A stretch of 64,000 nucleotides of DNA from NCBI GenBank assembly GCA_019751815.1, contig JAIEMW010000003.1, positions 1 through 64,000 of the forward strand, read 5' to 3'. The position numbers were made by a program, and so were the translations under genes. This DNA is from Cyanobacteriota bacterium (lineage in GTDB: Bacteria; Cyanobacteriota; Vampirovibrionia; Vampirovibrionales; Vampirovibrionaceae). Positions 63,975 to 64,000 of this stretch are shown in pieces. The first letter of the stretch is position 1, and each line of letters starts with the position of its first letter. The notes beneath the pieces were generated by a model that was given only the letters and a program-made list of their open reading frames with translations, was not told the origin of the DNA and did not search any database.

Positions 63975-64000
63975 ATGTGTATCTAAAGGAGGGTGAGTCG

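Overview
The window (about half G+C) reads as a chromosomal segment of a free-living, probably Gram-negative-type bacterium. It has minor type IV pilins, FtsEX, a lepB/bifunctional-nuclease/xseAB cluster, the C5 tetrapyrrole enzyme HemL and abundant c-di-GMP signalling proteins. My best guess is a non-photosynthetic relative of Cyanobacteria (Melainabacteria, Vampirovibrio-like). That rests on the gene mix, on many orphan proteins, and on a recurring short N-terminal motif of the type xFG[AS] in unrelated proteins. It is an inference, not a proven placement. I see no tRNA, rRNA, insertion sequence, prophage or CRISPR array.

Layout. 1-9220: the C-terminal part of a Gly/Pro/Arg-repeat protein, epoxyqueuosine reductase (queG, minus strand), then the most striking locus: three consecutive, start/stop-overlapping genes for minor-pilin-like proteins (one PilW/GspJ-like, two PilX/GspK-like paralogues) whose pilin N-termini are fused to very large beta-propeller-like domains. 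9236-14337: two multi-membrane-span surface-polymer proteins (GT-C glycosyltransferase, YfhO-like) and a flavodoxin-fold reductase. 14350-19151: proC-rocD (ornithine to proline), nadD and small unknown proteins, one of them FlaG-like. 19217-25552: a degenerate GGDEF protein, a secreted GH9-like protein that has lost its catalytic residues, and a full-length dnaE. 25692-33230: a SIMPL-domain protein, two exported lipase-like paralogues (one apparently dead), an alpha-glucan phosphorylase lacking the PLP lysine, and a SAM hydroxide adenosyltransferase-like protein. 33746-37393: ftsE-ftsX and malQ.

37406-43183: a degenerate GIY-YIG-like protein, two GT4 glycosyltransferases and a convergent three-gene nucleotide-sugar operon (nucleotidyltransferase, reductase-type SDR, LegB-like dehydratase), probably for a surface glycan. 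43267-49944 (all minus): glpK, xseB-xseA, a bifunctional nuclease, a signal peptidase I with an unusual N-terminal Clp-N-like domain, and a response regulator with a GGDEF output. The 283-bp divergent region at 49945-50227 contains a possible structured RNA and leads to a TPR-GAF-HD-GYP protein, so synthesis and breakdown of c-di-GMP are encoded back to back. 52972-64000: several orphan proteins, a GNAT acetyltransferase, hemL, a peptidyl-arginine/agmatine-deiminase-fold protein, an acyl-CoA dehydrogenase, a 65-residue motif protein and guaB, which may run off the right edge.

Two themes stand out. First, surface contact: pilus-tip beta-propellers, exported lipase- and cellulase-like proteins, glycan genes and c-di-GMP control would fit an attached or predatory lifestyle. 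Second, repeated loss of catalytic residues within recognisable enzyme folds (GH9, lipase, GGDEF, phosphorylase), which suggests recruitment as binding or regulatory proteins.
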